Origin: DATHTS01 sp041940425 | Lineage (GTDB): Bacteria > Acidobacteriota > Blastocatellia > Pyrinomonadales > Pyrinomonadaceae | Assembly: GCA_041940425.1 (NCBI GenBank) | Contig: JBGTSF010000015.1 | Location: 1 to 64,000, forward strand | DNA: 64,000 nucleotides | Direction: 5' to 3' | Shown here: piece after piece, positions 1 to 8,616 of the stretch | Position numbering within the stretch: the stretch's first letter is position 1 | Layout of the letters: each line of letters begins with the position of its first letter | Notes under the pieces: model-generated | Databases searched by the model: none | Told to the model about the DNA's origin: nothing | What the model saw: only the letters and a program-made list of their open reading frames with translations | Position numbers and translations under genes: made by a program

Positions 1-1
1 A

Positions 2-559
2 ATAAGAAGCGCGTTTTTGAGAAAAATTCTCGATGCGAAACTCGGTGCGGAATTGGCAAAAGATTATCGTTCAAGCACGGTAAATTCGCTAATTGACTGG
101 CTCGCCGCAGAAAAACACGCCGGTTGGCTGCCGAAAGAATTTAAAAGCTACAAAGAATTATTTTTCGCCGCCGAAGCGACGGCAATCGAAAATATAACGA
201 AAAAACACGGCGCGGACAGATCGAAATGGACTTGGGGAAACGAACGGAAAATCAATTTTAATCATCCGCTTTTGCCTGCGCCGCTCGTCGGGGGGATTTT
301 CAAAATTGATCCGGTTCCGGGTTTCGGACACGGTTTAACGCCGAATGTCGGCGCGGGCGTTTCGATGCGGCATATTGCGATTCCGGGCGATTGGGACAAA
401 ACGCGGCAGGGAATCGCAATCGGTCAGAGCGGAAATCCGAGATCGCCGTTTTTTAAAGACCAAATCCAAAGCTGGAGCAACGGCAGAACGCCGGAATTTC
501 CGTTTTCAAAAGCATCAGTGGAAAAAGCAGCAACTGAAGTTGTTGTGATGAAACCTTAG
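2..559 (+). CDS. Penicillin acylase family protein, C-terminal fragment
   Basis: The reading frame is open from the first bases of the window, so this is the 3' end of a longer gene; the TTG at 17 is not a credible start. The segment GQSGNPRSPFFKDQIQSW followed by a Gly/Pro stretch and PFS is the typical end of the beta subunit of penicillin/aculeacin acylases. These are periplasmic Ntn hydrolases that cleave amide bonds, for example acyl-homoserine lactones or beta-lactam side chains. The catalytic Ser and the signal peptide lie upstream and cannot be judged, so the substrate is unknown. It converges on ruvX across a heptamer-repeat spacer. Confidence 0.8.
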   Translation: MRSAFLRKILDAKLGAELAKDYRSSTVNSLIDWLAAEKHAGWLPKEFKSYKELFFAAEATAIENITKKHGADRSKWTWGNERKINFNHPLLPAPLVGGIFKIDPVPGFGHGLTPNVGAGVSMRHIAIPGDWDKTRQGIAIGQSGNPRSPFFKDQIQSWSNGRTPEFPFSKASVEKAATEVVVMKP

Positions 560-562
560 TTC

Positions 563-653
563 AGTAGGCAGCGGCTGTAGGCAGTATTTATTGAGAATTT
601 TGAATGAATAGATATGTTTTAAAAACTGCCTACTGCTGCTGCCTACTGCCTAC
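563..653. repeat. Heptamer TAGGCAG array with inverted copy
   Basis: Left arm 563-586 carries TAGGCAG-type units; right arm 625-653 carries the complement (CTGCCTA repeated, one unit shortened to 6 nt). The arms can pair into a long hairpin around an AT-rich loop of about 38 nt. The right arm runs through the ruvX stop codon at 630-632 and encodes its last residues. It may act as a bidirectional terminator for the two convergent genes, but there is no clean U-tract. The same heptamer recurs at 2502-2530. Confidence 0.75.
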
Positions 654-1124
654 CGATTTCGCTTCCAAAAAATCCCGCAAAATCACCGCCGCGGCTTCGC
701 TGTCAACCTGTTCGTAAACTTTTTCGTTGTCAAAACCCATTTCCCAGAGTCGTCCTTTAGCTTCGAATGAGGAAAGCCGTTCGTCCTGTAAAAAAACGGG
801 AATATTGAGAGAGAGAGAGAAATTTCGCGCCAGACGTCTTGCTTCCTGCGACATTTCGCTTTCCGCGCCGTCCGTTTCTAGCGGCAAACCTAAGACGAGC
901 GCGACGGCATCAAAGTCTGCGATTAGACCGATGATTTGTTTGAGAAATTTTTTCCAACCCGTTCGTTCGATGGTTTTTACGGCGCGGACGATTTTTTGCG
1001 ATTCGTCCGAAACGGCAACGCCGACGCGCTTTGTGCCGGGGTCGAGCGCGATGATTCTGCCCGTCGAGGGACAGAGAGAAAAATCTGTAAACTGAGCCGG
1101 ATTAAAAGTTTCTTTTTCTTGCAC
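630..1124 (-). CDS. ruvX: Putative pre-16S rRNA nuclease / Holliday junction resolvase-like YqgF
   Basis: RNase H-fold protein of 164 aa; family members trim the 5' end of pre-16S rRNA, and a resolvase role is also proposed. Seen: IIALDPGTKRVGVAVSD (residues 24-40) with the first acidic residue, LVLGLPLETDG in the middle, and LQDERLSSFEA with the C-terminal Asp and Glu. The start is GTG at 1124, giving a tail of about 22 residues before the usual N-terminus; no other start codon is seen between. The last residues (VGSRQQQ) and the TAG stop are encoded by the heptamer repeat at 625-653. Divergent from the S41 gene. Confidence 0.9.
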   Translation of the reverse strand: MQEKETFNPAQFTDFSLCPSTGRIIALDPGTKRVGVAVSDESQKIVRAVKTIERTGWKKFLKQIIGLIADFDAVALVLGLPLETDGAESEMSQEARRLARNFSLSLNIPVFLQDERLSSFEAKGRLWEMGFDNEKVYEQVDSEAAAVILRDFLEAKSVGSRQQQ

Positions 1125-1129
1125 GAATC

Positions 1130-1207
1130 AATTTGTTATCGGATAATCGTTAATTGTTTATTGTTAAAACATTTTCGTCAACCCGGCGTATAAACAATCA
1201 ACAAATT
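1130..1207. repeat. Degenerate heptamer-periodic spacer with inverted ends
   Basis: Five consecutive 7-nt units of the form TTGTTAA (ttgttat, cggataa, tcgttaa, ttgttta, ttgttaa) occupy 1133-1167. Short inverted ends AATTTGTT (1130-1137) and AACAAATT (1200-1207) flank the divergent promoter region of ruvX and the S41 gene. It is weaker than the other heptamer arrays and could be chance in AT-rich DNA. Confidence 0.4.
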
Positions 1208-1224
1208 CACATAAGAGGTAAAAT

Positions 1225-2493
1225 ATGTCATTTCGCTATAAGTTTTTAATCGGTCTGGTTTCGGTATCAATCGCCGCGTATGCGTTTGTCGGCGGGATTT
1301 TGGGAACATTTGCCCAACAGCCGATCAATGATGCCGGAGCGCAGATCAGAATTTTCGAATCCGTTCTACAACATATTCAGAACGATTATGTTGACGAACC
1401 GAATCTCGAAAAAGTGCGCGACGGCGCGCTGCGCGGGCTTGCCGACGGGCTTGATCCGTATTCTTCGTATCTGACCGCCGAACAAGTCAAGGATTTTCAA
1501 GCCGGAAAAACGAACGGCAGAGTCGGCATCGGCGCGGAATATTCGAAAGTTTCTTCTTACCTTTATGTGATTTCGGTTGTCAAAGGCTCGCCGGCGGAAA
1601 AAGCCGGTCTGCAAGCCGGCGATGTCATCGAATATATTGACACAAAAGCGACGCGCGATATTTCGCTTTATGACGCGCGGCAATTGCTTCTCGGAACTTC
1701 CGGTTCGCCGGTTAAGCTCCGAGTTTTGAGAGCTAATGCCAGACCGCAGACCTTGACGGTCGCGCGCGGTTCATACAGCATTCCGAAAGTCGAAACCCGA
1801 ATCGAGGACGGTAAGATCGGCGTGATCAAAGTTTATTCTTTGGAAAAAGGCGAAGCCGCCGACATTCGCGCGGCTGTTCAGAATCTGACCAAACAGGGCG
1901 TTCAAAAGATCGCGCTTGATTTGAGAAATGTTTCTTCGGGCAGTCTGGAAGAGGCGGTCGAGGTGGCGAATTTATTCATTAAAGACGGCACTCTGGCGCA
2001 GGTCATCGGACGCGACGGCAAGGTTTTGAGAACTTTTTCAGCCGATCAAAGCAAGTATATTTTTGACGGAAAAATTTCCGCCGTCATTGATCTCGGAACG
2101 GCGGGCGCGGCGGAAGTCGTCGCTTCGGCGATTCTCGATAGAAAACGCGGCGAAGTCGTCGGCGAAAAAAGTTTCGGCGCGGGAACCGAACAGCAGTTGT
2201 TCACATTGCGCGGCGGCGACGGTCTGCTTTTGACGACTTCGAAATGGGCTTCGGCAAACGGCAATCCGTTTCTTATGGACGAACGAACGGCATCCGGCGT
2301 GAAGCCATCGGTCGAAGTAAAACGTCCTGAAACGCCCGAACCGATCGAGGTCGAAGAACTCGTCGAACAGCAGGAAGAAGAAGATCAAAATCCGCAGCCG
2401 CAGACGACTCCGCAGGTGAAGGAAGAAAAACCGAAACCATCGGTCGAAGACGTGCAGATGAAAAAAGCTCTGGAACTTTTGAGAGCAGTTTAA
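1225..2493 (+). CDS. S41-type (CtpA/Prc-like) PDZ protein, probably catalytically inactive
   Basis: 422 aa. Residues 1-32 form an N-terminal membrane/signal segment, about 93-170 a PDZ domain (GVGAEY-like start, SPAEKAGLQAGDVI), about 195-335 the tail-protease core, and 370-410 an acidic, Pro/Gln-rich tail. Aligned by eye with E. coli Prc (FSASASE and FGKGTVQ), the two motifs here read GTAGAAE (291-297) and FGAGTEQ (317-323). The catalytic Ser position is Gly294, the Lys is Ala319, and only the Gln (323) remains. The family normally cleaves C-termini of periplasmic proteins. This one probably keeps the fold for binding only. An AGAGGT ribosome-binding site precedes the ATG. Confidence 0.85.
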   Translation: MSFRYKFLIGLVSVSIAAYAFVGGILGTFAQQPINDAGAQIRIFESVLQHIQNDYVDEPNLEKVRDGALRGLADGLDPYSSYLTAEQVKDFQAGKTNGRVGIGAEYSKVSSYLYVISVVKGSPAEKAGLQAGDVIEYIDTKATRDISLYDARQLLLGTSGSPVKLRVLRANARPQTLTVARGSYSIPKVETRIEDGKIGVIKVYSLEKGEAADIRAAVQNLTKQGVQKIALDLRNVSSGSLEEAVEVANLFIKDGTLAQVIGRDGKVLRTFSADQSKYIFDGKISAVIDLGTAGAAEVVASAILDRKRGEVVGEKSFGAGTEQQLFTLRGGDGLLLTTSKWASANGNPFLMDERTASGVKPSVEVKRPETPEPIEVEELVEQQEEEDQNPQPQTTPQVKEEKPKPSVEDVQMKKALELLRAV

Positions 2494-2500
2494 TTTAATA

Positions 2501-2548
2501 AGTAGGCAGTGGCAGTAGGCGGTTGGCAGTTTTAAATAACTGCCAACC
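2501..2548. terminator. Heptamer repeat plus perfect hairpin after S41 gene
   Basis: TAGGCAG-type units at 2502-2520 run into a perfect 11-bp stem, GGTTGGCAGTT (2521-2531) and AACTGCCAACC (2538-2548), with a 6-nt AT loop, followed by ACTTTTCATTT. It resembles a rho-independent terminator for the S41 gene built from the repeat sequence; the T-run is short. Confidence 0.5.
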
Positions 2549-2560
2549 ACTTTTCATTTA

Positions 2561-2611
2561 ATAACTCACCATATGCATTTACCTGTTTTAACCCGTGATA
2601 TGGTGAGTTAT
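2561..2611. terminator. 14-bp inverted repeat spanning the permease stop codon
   Basis: Perfect arms ATAACTCACCATAT (2561-2574) and ATATGGTGAGTTAT (2598-2611) enclose 23 nt. The right arm contains the stop codon of the minus-strand permease (2608-2610). It probably ends transcription of the export operon or protects its 3' end; no U-tract is seen, so the role is uncertain. Confidence 0.4.
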
Positions 2612-3861
2612 TCATAGCGGAGTGCCTCAATCGGATCGAGCCGCGCGGCTTTCCAAGCCGGATAAAGTCCGAAGAAAATACCGATCATCACGCTGGCGAG
2701 AAATCCGCCGACCGGCGCCCAGAGCGGAACATACGACGGTAAAAATATTTTAATCAGAAGCGTCAAACCCCAACCGAGTAGTAAACCGAGCAGACCGCCG
2801 AGTCCGGTTAATGTGCCGGCTTCGATCAAAAACTGAAGTAAAATATCACTGCGTTTCGCGCCGATGGCTTTTCTGATGCCGATTTCGCGCGTTCGTTCGG
2901 TAACGGAGACAAGCATAATATTCATCACGCCGATTCCGCCGATCATCAGTCCGACCGACGAAATGACGAACATCGCAATAACGGCATATTTTGTCATTGA
3001 CTGAAACTGCTCGATCAGACTCGCCGCCGTTTCCATCGCAAAATTATTTTCTTTTCCGAACGGAACTTGCCGCCGGACGCGGAGCAGGTCTTGAACCTGA
3101 TCTTTGGCGGTCGTTAATTGACCGTTATGCGCGACCGCTAAAATAAAAAGATCGTCGGCTTGCGGTTTCAGTCGAAGCGCGGAATTGATCGGCATATAGA
3201 TAATATTGCTCTGATCGTTATTGCCGCCGCCGCCGCCGAAAAGCTGTTCGCGTTTTTCGAGCATCCCGATGATGCGAAATTCGCGCCCGCCGATTTCGAG
3301 CGTTTCGCCGATTGGCGAACTATACGGAAAATATGTGTCTTTGACGGTCGCGCCGATCAGACAGACATCTTTTTTCAGCTCGTTTTCACTTTCAGAAAAC
3401 CACCTGCCTTCGATCAGAACTTCCGTTCCGGCTTTTTCAAAATCGGGCGAAACTCCGTTAAGATTTACCGAACTCGACGTTTTCCCGTTTTTGCCGATGA
3501 CGTTTATCTTTCGTCCCCAGAAATTGTTTGAAACATCGAGAATCGGAACGGCAATGTCAACCGCCGGAAGGTTTGAAATCGCTTCGGCATCTTCCATCGT
3601 CAGAGGTTTTCGCATCCGTTCTTCCTGCGAACGCCTGCCGATCTGGATTCCGAGATTGTATTTGTAAAGAAAAATGGAATTTGTCCCGAATGATTCGACT
3701 TGTTTTTCGATGGCGACGTTGATGCCGCTGATGATCGAAGCAATCAGCATCACGGTTATGACACCGATCAAAACTCCGAAAATCGTTAAAAAAGAACGGA
3801 GTTTATTATTTCTAAGCGTGGCGAGAGCCATTTTCAGATTTTCGAAAAATGCTGTGTTCAT
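2608..3861 (-). CDS. MacB-like ABC transporter permease (FtsX family)
   Basis: 417 aa. One TM at about 20-45 (FLTIFGVLIGVITVMLIASI), a periplasmic MacB_PCD domain from about 50 to 285, then three TM segments of the FtsX domain, ending in the family C-terminus PAWKAARLDPIEALRYE. It has no ATPase domain, so it should work with the separate ATPase at 6040-6774. Such mechanotransmission exporters drive substrates from the periplasm through an adaptor and TolC. It lies 7 nt after the paralogous permease, with a GGAGT ribosome-binding site inside the upstream gene's last codons. Substrate unknown. Confidence 0.9.
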   Translation of the reverse strand: MNTAFFENLKMALATLRNNKLRSFLTIFGVLIGVITVMLIASIISGINVAIEKQVESFGTNSIFLYKYNLGIQIGRRSQEERMRKPLTMEDAEAISNLPAVDIAVPILDVSNNFWGRKINVIGKNGKTSSSVNLNGVSPDFEKAGTEVLIEGRWFSESENELKKDVCLIGATVKDTYFPYSSPIGETLEIGGREFRIIGMLEKREQLFGGGGGNNDQSNIIYMPINSALRLKPQADDLFILAVAHNGQLTTAKDQVQDLLRVRRQVPFGKENNFAMETAASLIEQFQSMTKYAVIAMFVISSVGLMIGGIGVMNIMLVSVTERTREIGIRKAIGAKRSDILLQFLIEAGTLTGLGGLLGLLLGWGLTLLIKIFLPSYVPLWAPVGGFLASVMIGIFFGLYPAWKAARLDPIEALRYE

Positions 3862-3868
3862 AAATTTT

Positions 3869-5104
3869 CTACTCCATTCTTAACGCTTCGATCGGATCGA
3901 GCCGCGCCGCTTTCCATGCCGGGAAAAGTCCGGCTAAAATTCCGACCAGAGCCGAAACGCCGATAGCGATCACGGCGGCATACCACGGAATCACGGTTTT
4001 TATCACAAATGCGGTTACGATCAATCCCAAAAGTTCGGCGATTATCAAGCCGATGATGCCGCCGATTGCCGACAATGTAGCCGATTCAAAAAGAAACTGT
4101 TTGAGAATATCGGCTTGCCGCGCGCCGAGCGATTTTCTGATGCCGATCTCTTTTGTCCGTTCGGTAACGGCGACGAGCATTATGTTCATAATGACGATCG
4201 CGCCGACGACCAGAGCGATTGCCGGAACGATCAAAACGACCAGAAAAACCGTTCCCAGAAGGCTGTCGCGCAAACCGGCAATCGCGTCGGGCGTTAAGAT
4301 TCCGAAATTGTCTTTTTCGCCGAACGACAAGCCGCGTTTGATCCGCATCAATGTTCTGGCTTCTTCGACGGCATCGTCAAAAAGACGGTCGGAAACCGAT
4401 GTCGCTTCAAAATAAATCTGACGACTGCGCGTTAGACCGCCGAAATTCGAGCCGTATGTTTTGATCGGAAGCCATATAAAATTGTCCTGCGGCTGACCGA
4501 AAACAGTTCCTTTGGCGGTTTGAATGCCGATGATTTTATACGGAATTCCGCTGATATTTATTTCTCCGCCCAAAGCGTCGCCCTGGGGAAAAAGATTGTT
4601 GGCGATGTCCGTGCCGACAAACGCGACGCGCATCGAGTTGTCGTTTTCGGCATTGGTGAAAAATCTGCCTTCGGCAATGTCTATATTTTCGATGTCGCCG
4701 ATTACGGGTTCGACTCCTTCGATCCGCACGTCCTGCAAAGTTTTGCTTCCGCGTTTGACTTCGCGCGTGTTCGGCAGAGCCTTCGCGCCGATCTTGTCAA
4801 TCAACTGCGCTCTGGCTTTGATAAATTCCATTTCTTCGAACGTGAGTTCGGGATTTCGTCTCTGCGCGGCGGCAATCGAATCGGTGTCTTTGAAATCGTC
4901 GAAATTGAATCTTCTGATCGTAAACGAATTCGAACCGATGCCAGCGATCTTTTCGTCAACATACGCATTAAAACCCTGCAAGACGGACAGGACGAGCATA
5001 AACGCGGCGACCGCGATGATCATTCCCAAAAGCGTCAGAAACGAGCGAAGTTTATGCGACCAAATCGCCGCCAGCGCGAGTTTTAATGTTTCGGTAAAAT
5101 TCAT
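3869..5104 (-). CDS. MacB-like ABC transporter permease (FtsX family)
   Basis: 411 aa, paralogous to the next gene (same start pattern MxxxExLKxALA and same end PAWKAARLDPIEALR). One N-terminal TM, a MacB_PCD periplasmic domain at about 45-275, three C-terminal TMs. The two permeases probably form a heterodimer with the ATPase dimer. It is separated from the upstream membrane-protein gene by about 240 bp holding a palindromic repeat, so continuous transcription of the whole set is inferred. No clear ribosome-binding site before the ATG. Confidence 0.9.
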   Translation of the reverse strand: MNFTETLKLALAAIWSHKLRSFLTLLGMIIAVAAFMLVLSVLQGFNAYVDEKIAGIGSNSFTIRRFNFDDFKDTDSIAAAQRRNPELTFEEMEFIKARAQLIDKIGAKALPNTREVKRGSKTLQDVRIEGVEPVIGDIENIDIAEGRFFTNAENDNSMRVAFVGTDIANNLFPQGDALGGEINISGIPYKIIGIQTAKGTVFGQPQDNFIWLPIKTYGSNFGGLTRSRQIYFEATSVSDRLFDDAVEEARTLMRIKRGLSFGEKDNFGILTPDAIAGLRDSLLGTVFLVVLIVPAIALVVGAIVIMNIMLVAVTERTKEIGIRKSLGARQADILKQFLFESATLSAIGGIIGLIIAELLGLIVTAFVIKTVIPWYAAVIAIGVSALVGILAGLFPAWKAARLDPIEALRME

Positions 5105-5194
5105 AAACTAAATCATCGGACGAATATGTTATTGAATAATACGCAGGCACAAAATGCAAGGTTTATTTATTGTGACCCACAAAAACAATTAAGA

Positions 5195-5338
5195 TTTCGC
5201 CGAGAGCGCACGCCTCCTTGCGTGCAACGTCGCTGAAAGGGGCGTAAAAATCTTTACTTTTTTCAAGTTTAATTGTAATGAACGCTTTTGAACGCTTTCG
5301 CGTTCATGCACGTGGGGATACGTGCGCTCCCGGCGAAA
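5195..5338. repeat. Dispersed palindromic element, copy A
   Basis: Outer arms TTTCGCCGAGAGCGCACG (5195-5212) and its complement at 5321-5338 match with one mismatch. Inside lie an inner stem with GCGTGCA-type sequence and a TGAACGCG...GCGTTCA motif. The reverse complement of this copy aligns with 56361-56495: CGGgAGCGCA, TGCATGAACGCGnnAGCGTTCAAA and a later ACTTG block are shared. It is an intergenic repeat of REP/MITE type, with no transposase visible in the window. It sits between the two parts of the export operon. Confidence 0.75.
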
Positions 5339-5341
5339 AAG

Positions 5342-6043
5342 TTATTTATTTGATTTGAACAACTGCCAGAGCGCAATGAGATGCGAAAAAAGCACGAGCG
5401 GCACGATCACGGTCGGCAGCCAGACATACGGGAAATATAAAACCGCGCGGTTCGGCTGGTCGAATGCGAATTGTTGGAACGGAAAGGGGAACGACAAAAT
5501 CGCGTTTGTAACGATATTGACGAGCAGACCGAGCGCGATGAGATTCCAAAAAATCAAAAGCGGACGATTTATTTTTCCCCCGCGAAAGGCGAGCCAGTAA
5601 ACGAACGGTGCGGTGATGCCGGAAAGAATATCGAAGTTTCTGCCCTCGAACGTCATCAATTGCGGAATCAGTTTTTGCTCGAAAAGCCAAAATAAAACGA
5701 TCTCGACCGGAATTCGGATAACGTGCAGAAGCGTTAAAACTTTTAGCGAAAGTTTTTCGATGAAGTTCTGACGAAAAAGAACGAAAAATAAAATTATCGT
5801 CAGAAATGCGGGAATAAATCCGAAGAGCAAAAGCCGCGGCGGAACAACATCTGTCTTGAGATAAAAACCGCCGAGACTCATCATGGCTTGAAAGATGAGC
5901 CAGAAAGCGATCAAAAATGTAATGAGTTTGGCGGGAAAAGTTTCAAAAACGGTTTGGCGAACGGCGTAGAGAAAAAATCCGACGGTGAGAAAGACGGTAA
6001 TGATAAATGTTACCGAAATATATGGCGGCAGATTTTCGATCAT
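5342..6043 (-). CDS. Unknown integral membrane protein of the export operon
   Basis: 233 aa, about six or seven hydrophobic segments (for example VTFIITVFLTVGFFLYAV, LITFLIAFWLIFQAMM, FGFIPAFLTIILFFVLF, LLIFWNLIALGLLVNIV, WLPTVIVPLVLFSHLIALW) and no soluble domain. I do not recognise the family. The start ATG overlaps the ATPase stop by 4 nt, which implies translational coupling, so it is probably an accessory subunit or regulator of the MacAB-like system. No catalytic motif seen. Confidence 0.75.
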   Translation of the reverse strand: MIENLPPYISVTFIITVFLTVGFFLYAVRQTVFETFPAKLITFLIAFWLIFQAMMSLGGFYLKTDVVPPRLLLFGFIPAFLTIILFFVLFRQNFIEKLSLKVLTLLHVIRIPVEIVLFWLFEQKLIPQLMTFEGRNFDILSGITAPFVYWLAFRGGKINRPLLIFWNLIALGLLVNIVTNAILSFPFPFQQFAFDQPNRAVLYFPYVWLPTVIVPLVLFSHLIALWQLFKSNK

Positions 6044-6774
6044 TGCAGTTCGTCCGATTCGATGATTCCGTCCTTGATCGTAATAATTCTTTTGGCGCGA
6101 ACGGCGATGTCGTGTTCGTGCGTTACGAGAATGATCGTGTTTCCTTCTTCCCAGAGTCTTTCGAACAAAGCCATGATTTCGACGCTCGTTTTTGAATCGA
6201 GCGCGCCGGTCGGTTCGTCGGCGAGCAGAATCGAAGGATGATTGACCAGAGCGCGGGCGATGGCGACGCGCTGACGCTGACCGCCGGAAAGCTCGTTCGG
6301 GCGGTGCGTTACGCGGTCGGCAAGTTCGACCGCCGCCAGCGAAGCCTGAGCTTTTTCGTGCCTTTCGGACGCGCTCATTCCGGCGTAAATTAATGGAAGC
6401 TCGACATTATGCAGAGCCGTCGCACGCGGCAGAAGATTGAATGTTTGAAAAACGAAACCGATTTCCTTGTTGCGGATTTTTGCCAATTCGTCGTCGGTCA
6501 TATCGGAAACCAGATGGCTGTTGATCCAGTAATTTCCCTTGGTAGGCGAATCGAGACAGCCGATCAGATTCATCAAAGTTGATTTGCCCGAACCGGACGG
6601 ACCGATGATCGCCAGATATTCGCCGCGTTTGACATCAAAGGAAACATCGCGCAGAGCATGGAGATTTTCGTTCCCCATCTTGTAGGTTTTCCAGATGTTC
6701 CGCATGCAGATCAGCGAATTCGGATTTGACGGCAGATGATAGCCGTTGTCGCCGTTTGTTTGTATTTCTTCCAT
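6040..6774 (-). CDS. ABC transporter ATP-binding protein, MacB/LolD type
   Basis: 244 aa. Walker A GPSGSGKST (residues about 59-67), Q-loop in VFQTFNLLPR, signature LSGGQRQRVAIARAL, Walker B ILLADEPTGALDSKT and switch VTHEHD are all intact. The sequence matches the LolD/MacB ATPase group that powers FtsX-type permeases. Position: 5 nt after the adaptor gene and overlapping the next membrane gene by 4 nt. It should pair with the permeases at 3869 and 2608. Confidence 0.95.
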   Translation of the reverse strand: MEEIQTNGDNGYHLPSNPNSLICMRNIWKTYKMGNENLHALRDVSFDVKRGEYLAIIGPSGSGKSTLMNLIGCLDSPTKGNYWINSHLVSDMTDDELAKIRNKEIGFVFQTFNLLPRATALHNVELPLIYAGMSASERHEKAQASLAAVELADRVTHRPNELSGGQRQRVAIARALVNHPSILLADEPTGALDSKTSVEIMALFERLWEEGNTIILVTHEHDIAVRAKRIITIKDGIIESDELQ

Positions 6775-6779
6775 AAAAA

Positions 6780-8369
6780 CTAACTTCCGGGCGATGCTTC
6801 GCCTTCTTTTTTGGTCTGCTTTTTGACGATCTCGCCTTCTTTTAATTTATTTAGAACGCGGCTCGGACCGGTTATCACCTGATCGCCTTCGCTCAGACCG
6901 CTCGTTATCTGAATATCGGCTTCGCCGGTGATTCCGGTTTCGACCTCAACAAATTTCACCTTATTGCCTTCAAGAATATAAACGCCTTTGACGGTTTTCG
7001 GTTTTTCAGCCGTTTCTGCCGGAGGGACATCGCCTTCGACGGTCGGGCTGGGTGAAGCGTCGGGTTTTTTCTCGATCACTGCCTGGATCGGAACGGCGAC
7101 GACGTTATTGACGGTCTTTGTATTGATAACGGCGGTCGCGCTCATTCCCGGTCGAAGTCCCGCTTTTATTTCGTCGGGAAGTTCGGCGAGCTCGATAACG
7201 ACGCGGAATTCCTTTGCTTCCTGAACATTAATATTCGTCGAAAGACCGCCCGAAGTTTGCGATTTACCGACCGCAAGCGGCGTTTTCTGCGAAACTTTTC
7301 CGACGAGTTCTTTTTCGCCGAACGTATCAACTTTGATAACCGCATCCTGACCAACCTCGACTTTATCAATTTCGGTTTCGTCAACTTTGACTTCGACATT
7401 GATCGAAGACATATCGGCAATCGTCAAAAGCGGCGTCGAAGAAAGATTCGCCGTGGCGAATGTTCCGACTTTGGAAGGAATTTCCGCGATGATGCCGCTG
7501 ATCGGAGCGAGTTGTAAAGTCTTGTCGCGCTGGTCGCGCTGGGCGCGAAGCGATGCCGCCTGCTGTTGAGCGCGATCCGCGCTGGCATCCGCGCTGTAGC
7601 TTGCGGTTTCCACGCCGCGCCGCGCGTCGCGCACGGCAACTTCCTGCTGGCGAACTCTGGCGCGGGCTTCTTTGACACGCGCTTCGGCTTCGTTGACCGA
7701 CAATCTTTGCGATTGAAGACGCGCCTGCGCGTTTCTCAAAGATGCCTGCGCGTTTGCCACGCGGTCTTTTGCCTGATCGTATTCGAGCCGGGAAATTACA
7801 CCGTTTTCAAGCAGTTCTTCCGAGCGTTTTAATTCGCGGTTGGCGGCATTTAATTCGACTTCGGCGCGGTCAACTTCGGTCTGCGCGGCGACGACCTGCT
7901 GACGAGCCGTTGCGACCTGCTGAATCGCCGTATCAACCGACGCTTCCGAAGCGTTCAATCCCTGCTGTGCCTGTGAAAGTTGGTTTTGCGCCGCCGAAAT
8001 TTGCGAACGCTGAACCTGAGTTTCGTTTAAAGCGGCTTGATAAGCGGCGAGCTGGGCTTCGGTGCTTGATTGAAGCTGTGTCGGGTCAAGTTTGACAAGC
8101 TGCTGCCCCTGTTCGACCGGATCGCCTTCTTTGACGAAAATCTCGACGATCCTGCCCTGCACCTCGCTGGTCAGATTGATATACTGCACGGGACGAATCT
8201 CGCCCGGAGCGGTTACGGTTGATTTAAGCGTCGGGCGCGTTTTTACTTCGACGACCGTTACTTCCGACACGTCCTTGCGGGTCGCAAAAACGGTCGCGGC
8301 GATGATGATCGCCAGTAAAACGACCGCAGAAATACCGATTATAATTTTTCCTTTTCGGCTGAGTGCCAT
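6780..8369 (-). CDS. Periplasmic adaptor (membrane fusion) protein, MacA/HlyD type
   Basis: 529 aa. An N-terminal TM anchor (IIIGISAVVLLAIIIAATVFA, about 8-28); lipoyl half-motif GRIVEIFVKEGDPVEQGQQLVKL-like segment at about 70-92; a very long Ala/Gln/Arg-rich alpha-hairpin coiled coil at about 95-280; then a beta-barrel and C-terminal membrane-proximal domain ending in a Lys-rich tail. The coiled coil is longer than in typical MacA. It links the inner-membrane ABC pump to an outer-membrane channel such as the TolC-like protein at 50031. First gene of the minus-strand operon, with AAAGGAAAA before the ATG. Confidence 0.93.
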   Translation of the reverse strand: MALSRKGKIIIGISAVVLLAIIIAATVFATRKDVSEVTVVEVKTRPTLKSTVTAPGEIRPVQYINLTSEVQGRIVEIFVKEGDPVEQGQQLVKLDPTQLQSSTEAQLAAYQAALNETQVQRSQISAAQNQLSQAQQGLNASEASVDTAIQQVATARQQVVAAQTEVDRAEVELNAANRELKRSEELLENGVISRLEYDQAKDRVANAQASLRNAQARLQSQRLSVNEAEARVKEARARVRQQEVAVRDARRGVETASYSADASADRAQQQAASLRAQRDQRDKTLQLAPISGIIAEIPSKVGTFATANLSSTPLLTIADMSSINVEVKVDETEIDKVEVGQDAVIKVDTFGEKELVGKVSQKTPLAVGKSQTSGGLSTNINVQEAKEFRVVIELAELPDEIKAGLRPGMSATAVINTKTVNNVVAVPIQAVIEKKPDASPSPTVEGDVPPAETAEKPKTVKGVYILEGNKVKFVEVETGITGEADIQITSGLSEGDQVITGPSRVLNKLKEGEIVKKQTKKEGEASPGS

Positions 8370-8539
8370 CTTTATTTTTTCCTTTTGGGTTAATTAGTTT
8401 CAAAAATTACATTTACGCAAATGAATTCGATGCTCGCGTCTGGCAATTGTTACGACCAGATTAAAAAAAGAGTTTCAAAAAAATGGAGACGGCGCAATGT
8501 TTGTGATTGCAAAAATTTTATTCTAAACTTTTTCTGTCA

Positions 8540-8568
8540 TTTACGAACAGTTAATTAAAGGATAAAAT
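8540..8568 (+). promoter_or_regulatory. Candidate sigma-70 promoter of the FHA/kinase block
   Basis: TTTACG (8540-8545) and TAAAAT (8563-8568) are separated by 17 nt and lie about 50 nt upstream of the first zinc-ribbon/FHA gene. Match by eye only. Confidence 0.4.
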
Positions 8569-8616
8569 AAACCAGAAAACTATTCATAACATAGAAACAA
8601 AAAAGGTAGATTAAAA

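Noticed and set aside
3160..3531. Long open frames opposite the permease genes and many others on the antisense strand
   Set aside because: They are Arg/Ser/Phe-rich shadows of clear genes with no domain and no start signal.
8370..8616. Possible small gene in the divergent spacer
   Set aside because: No open frame has a start with a ribosome-binding site; the space holds the two promoters.
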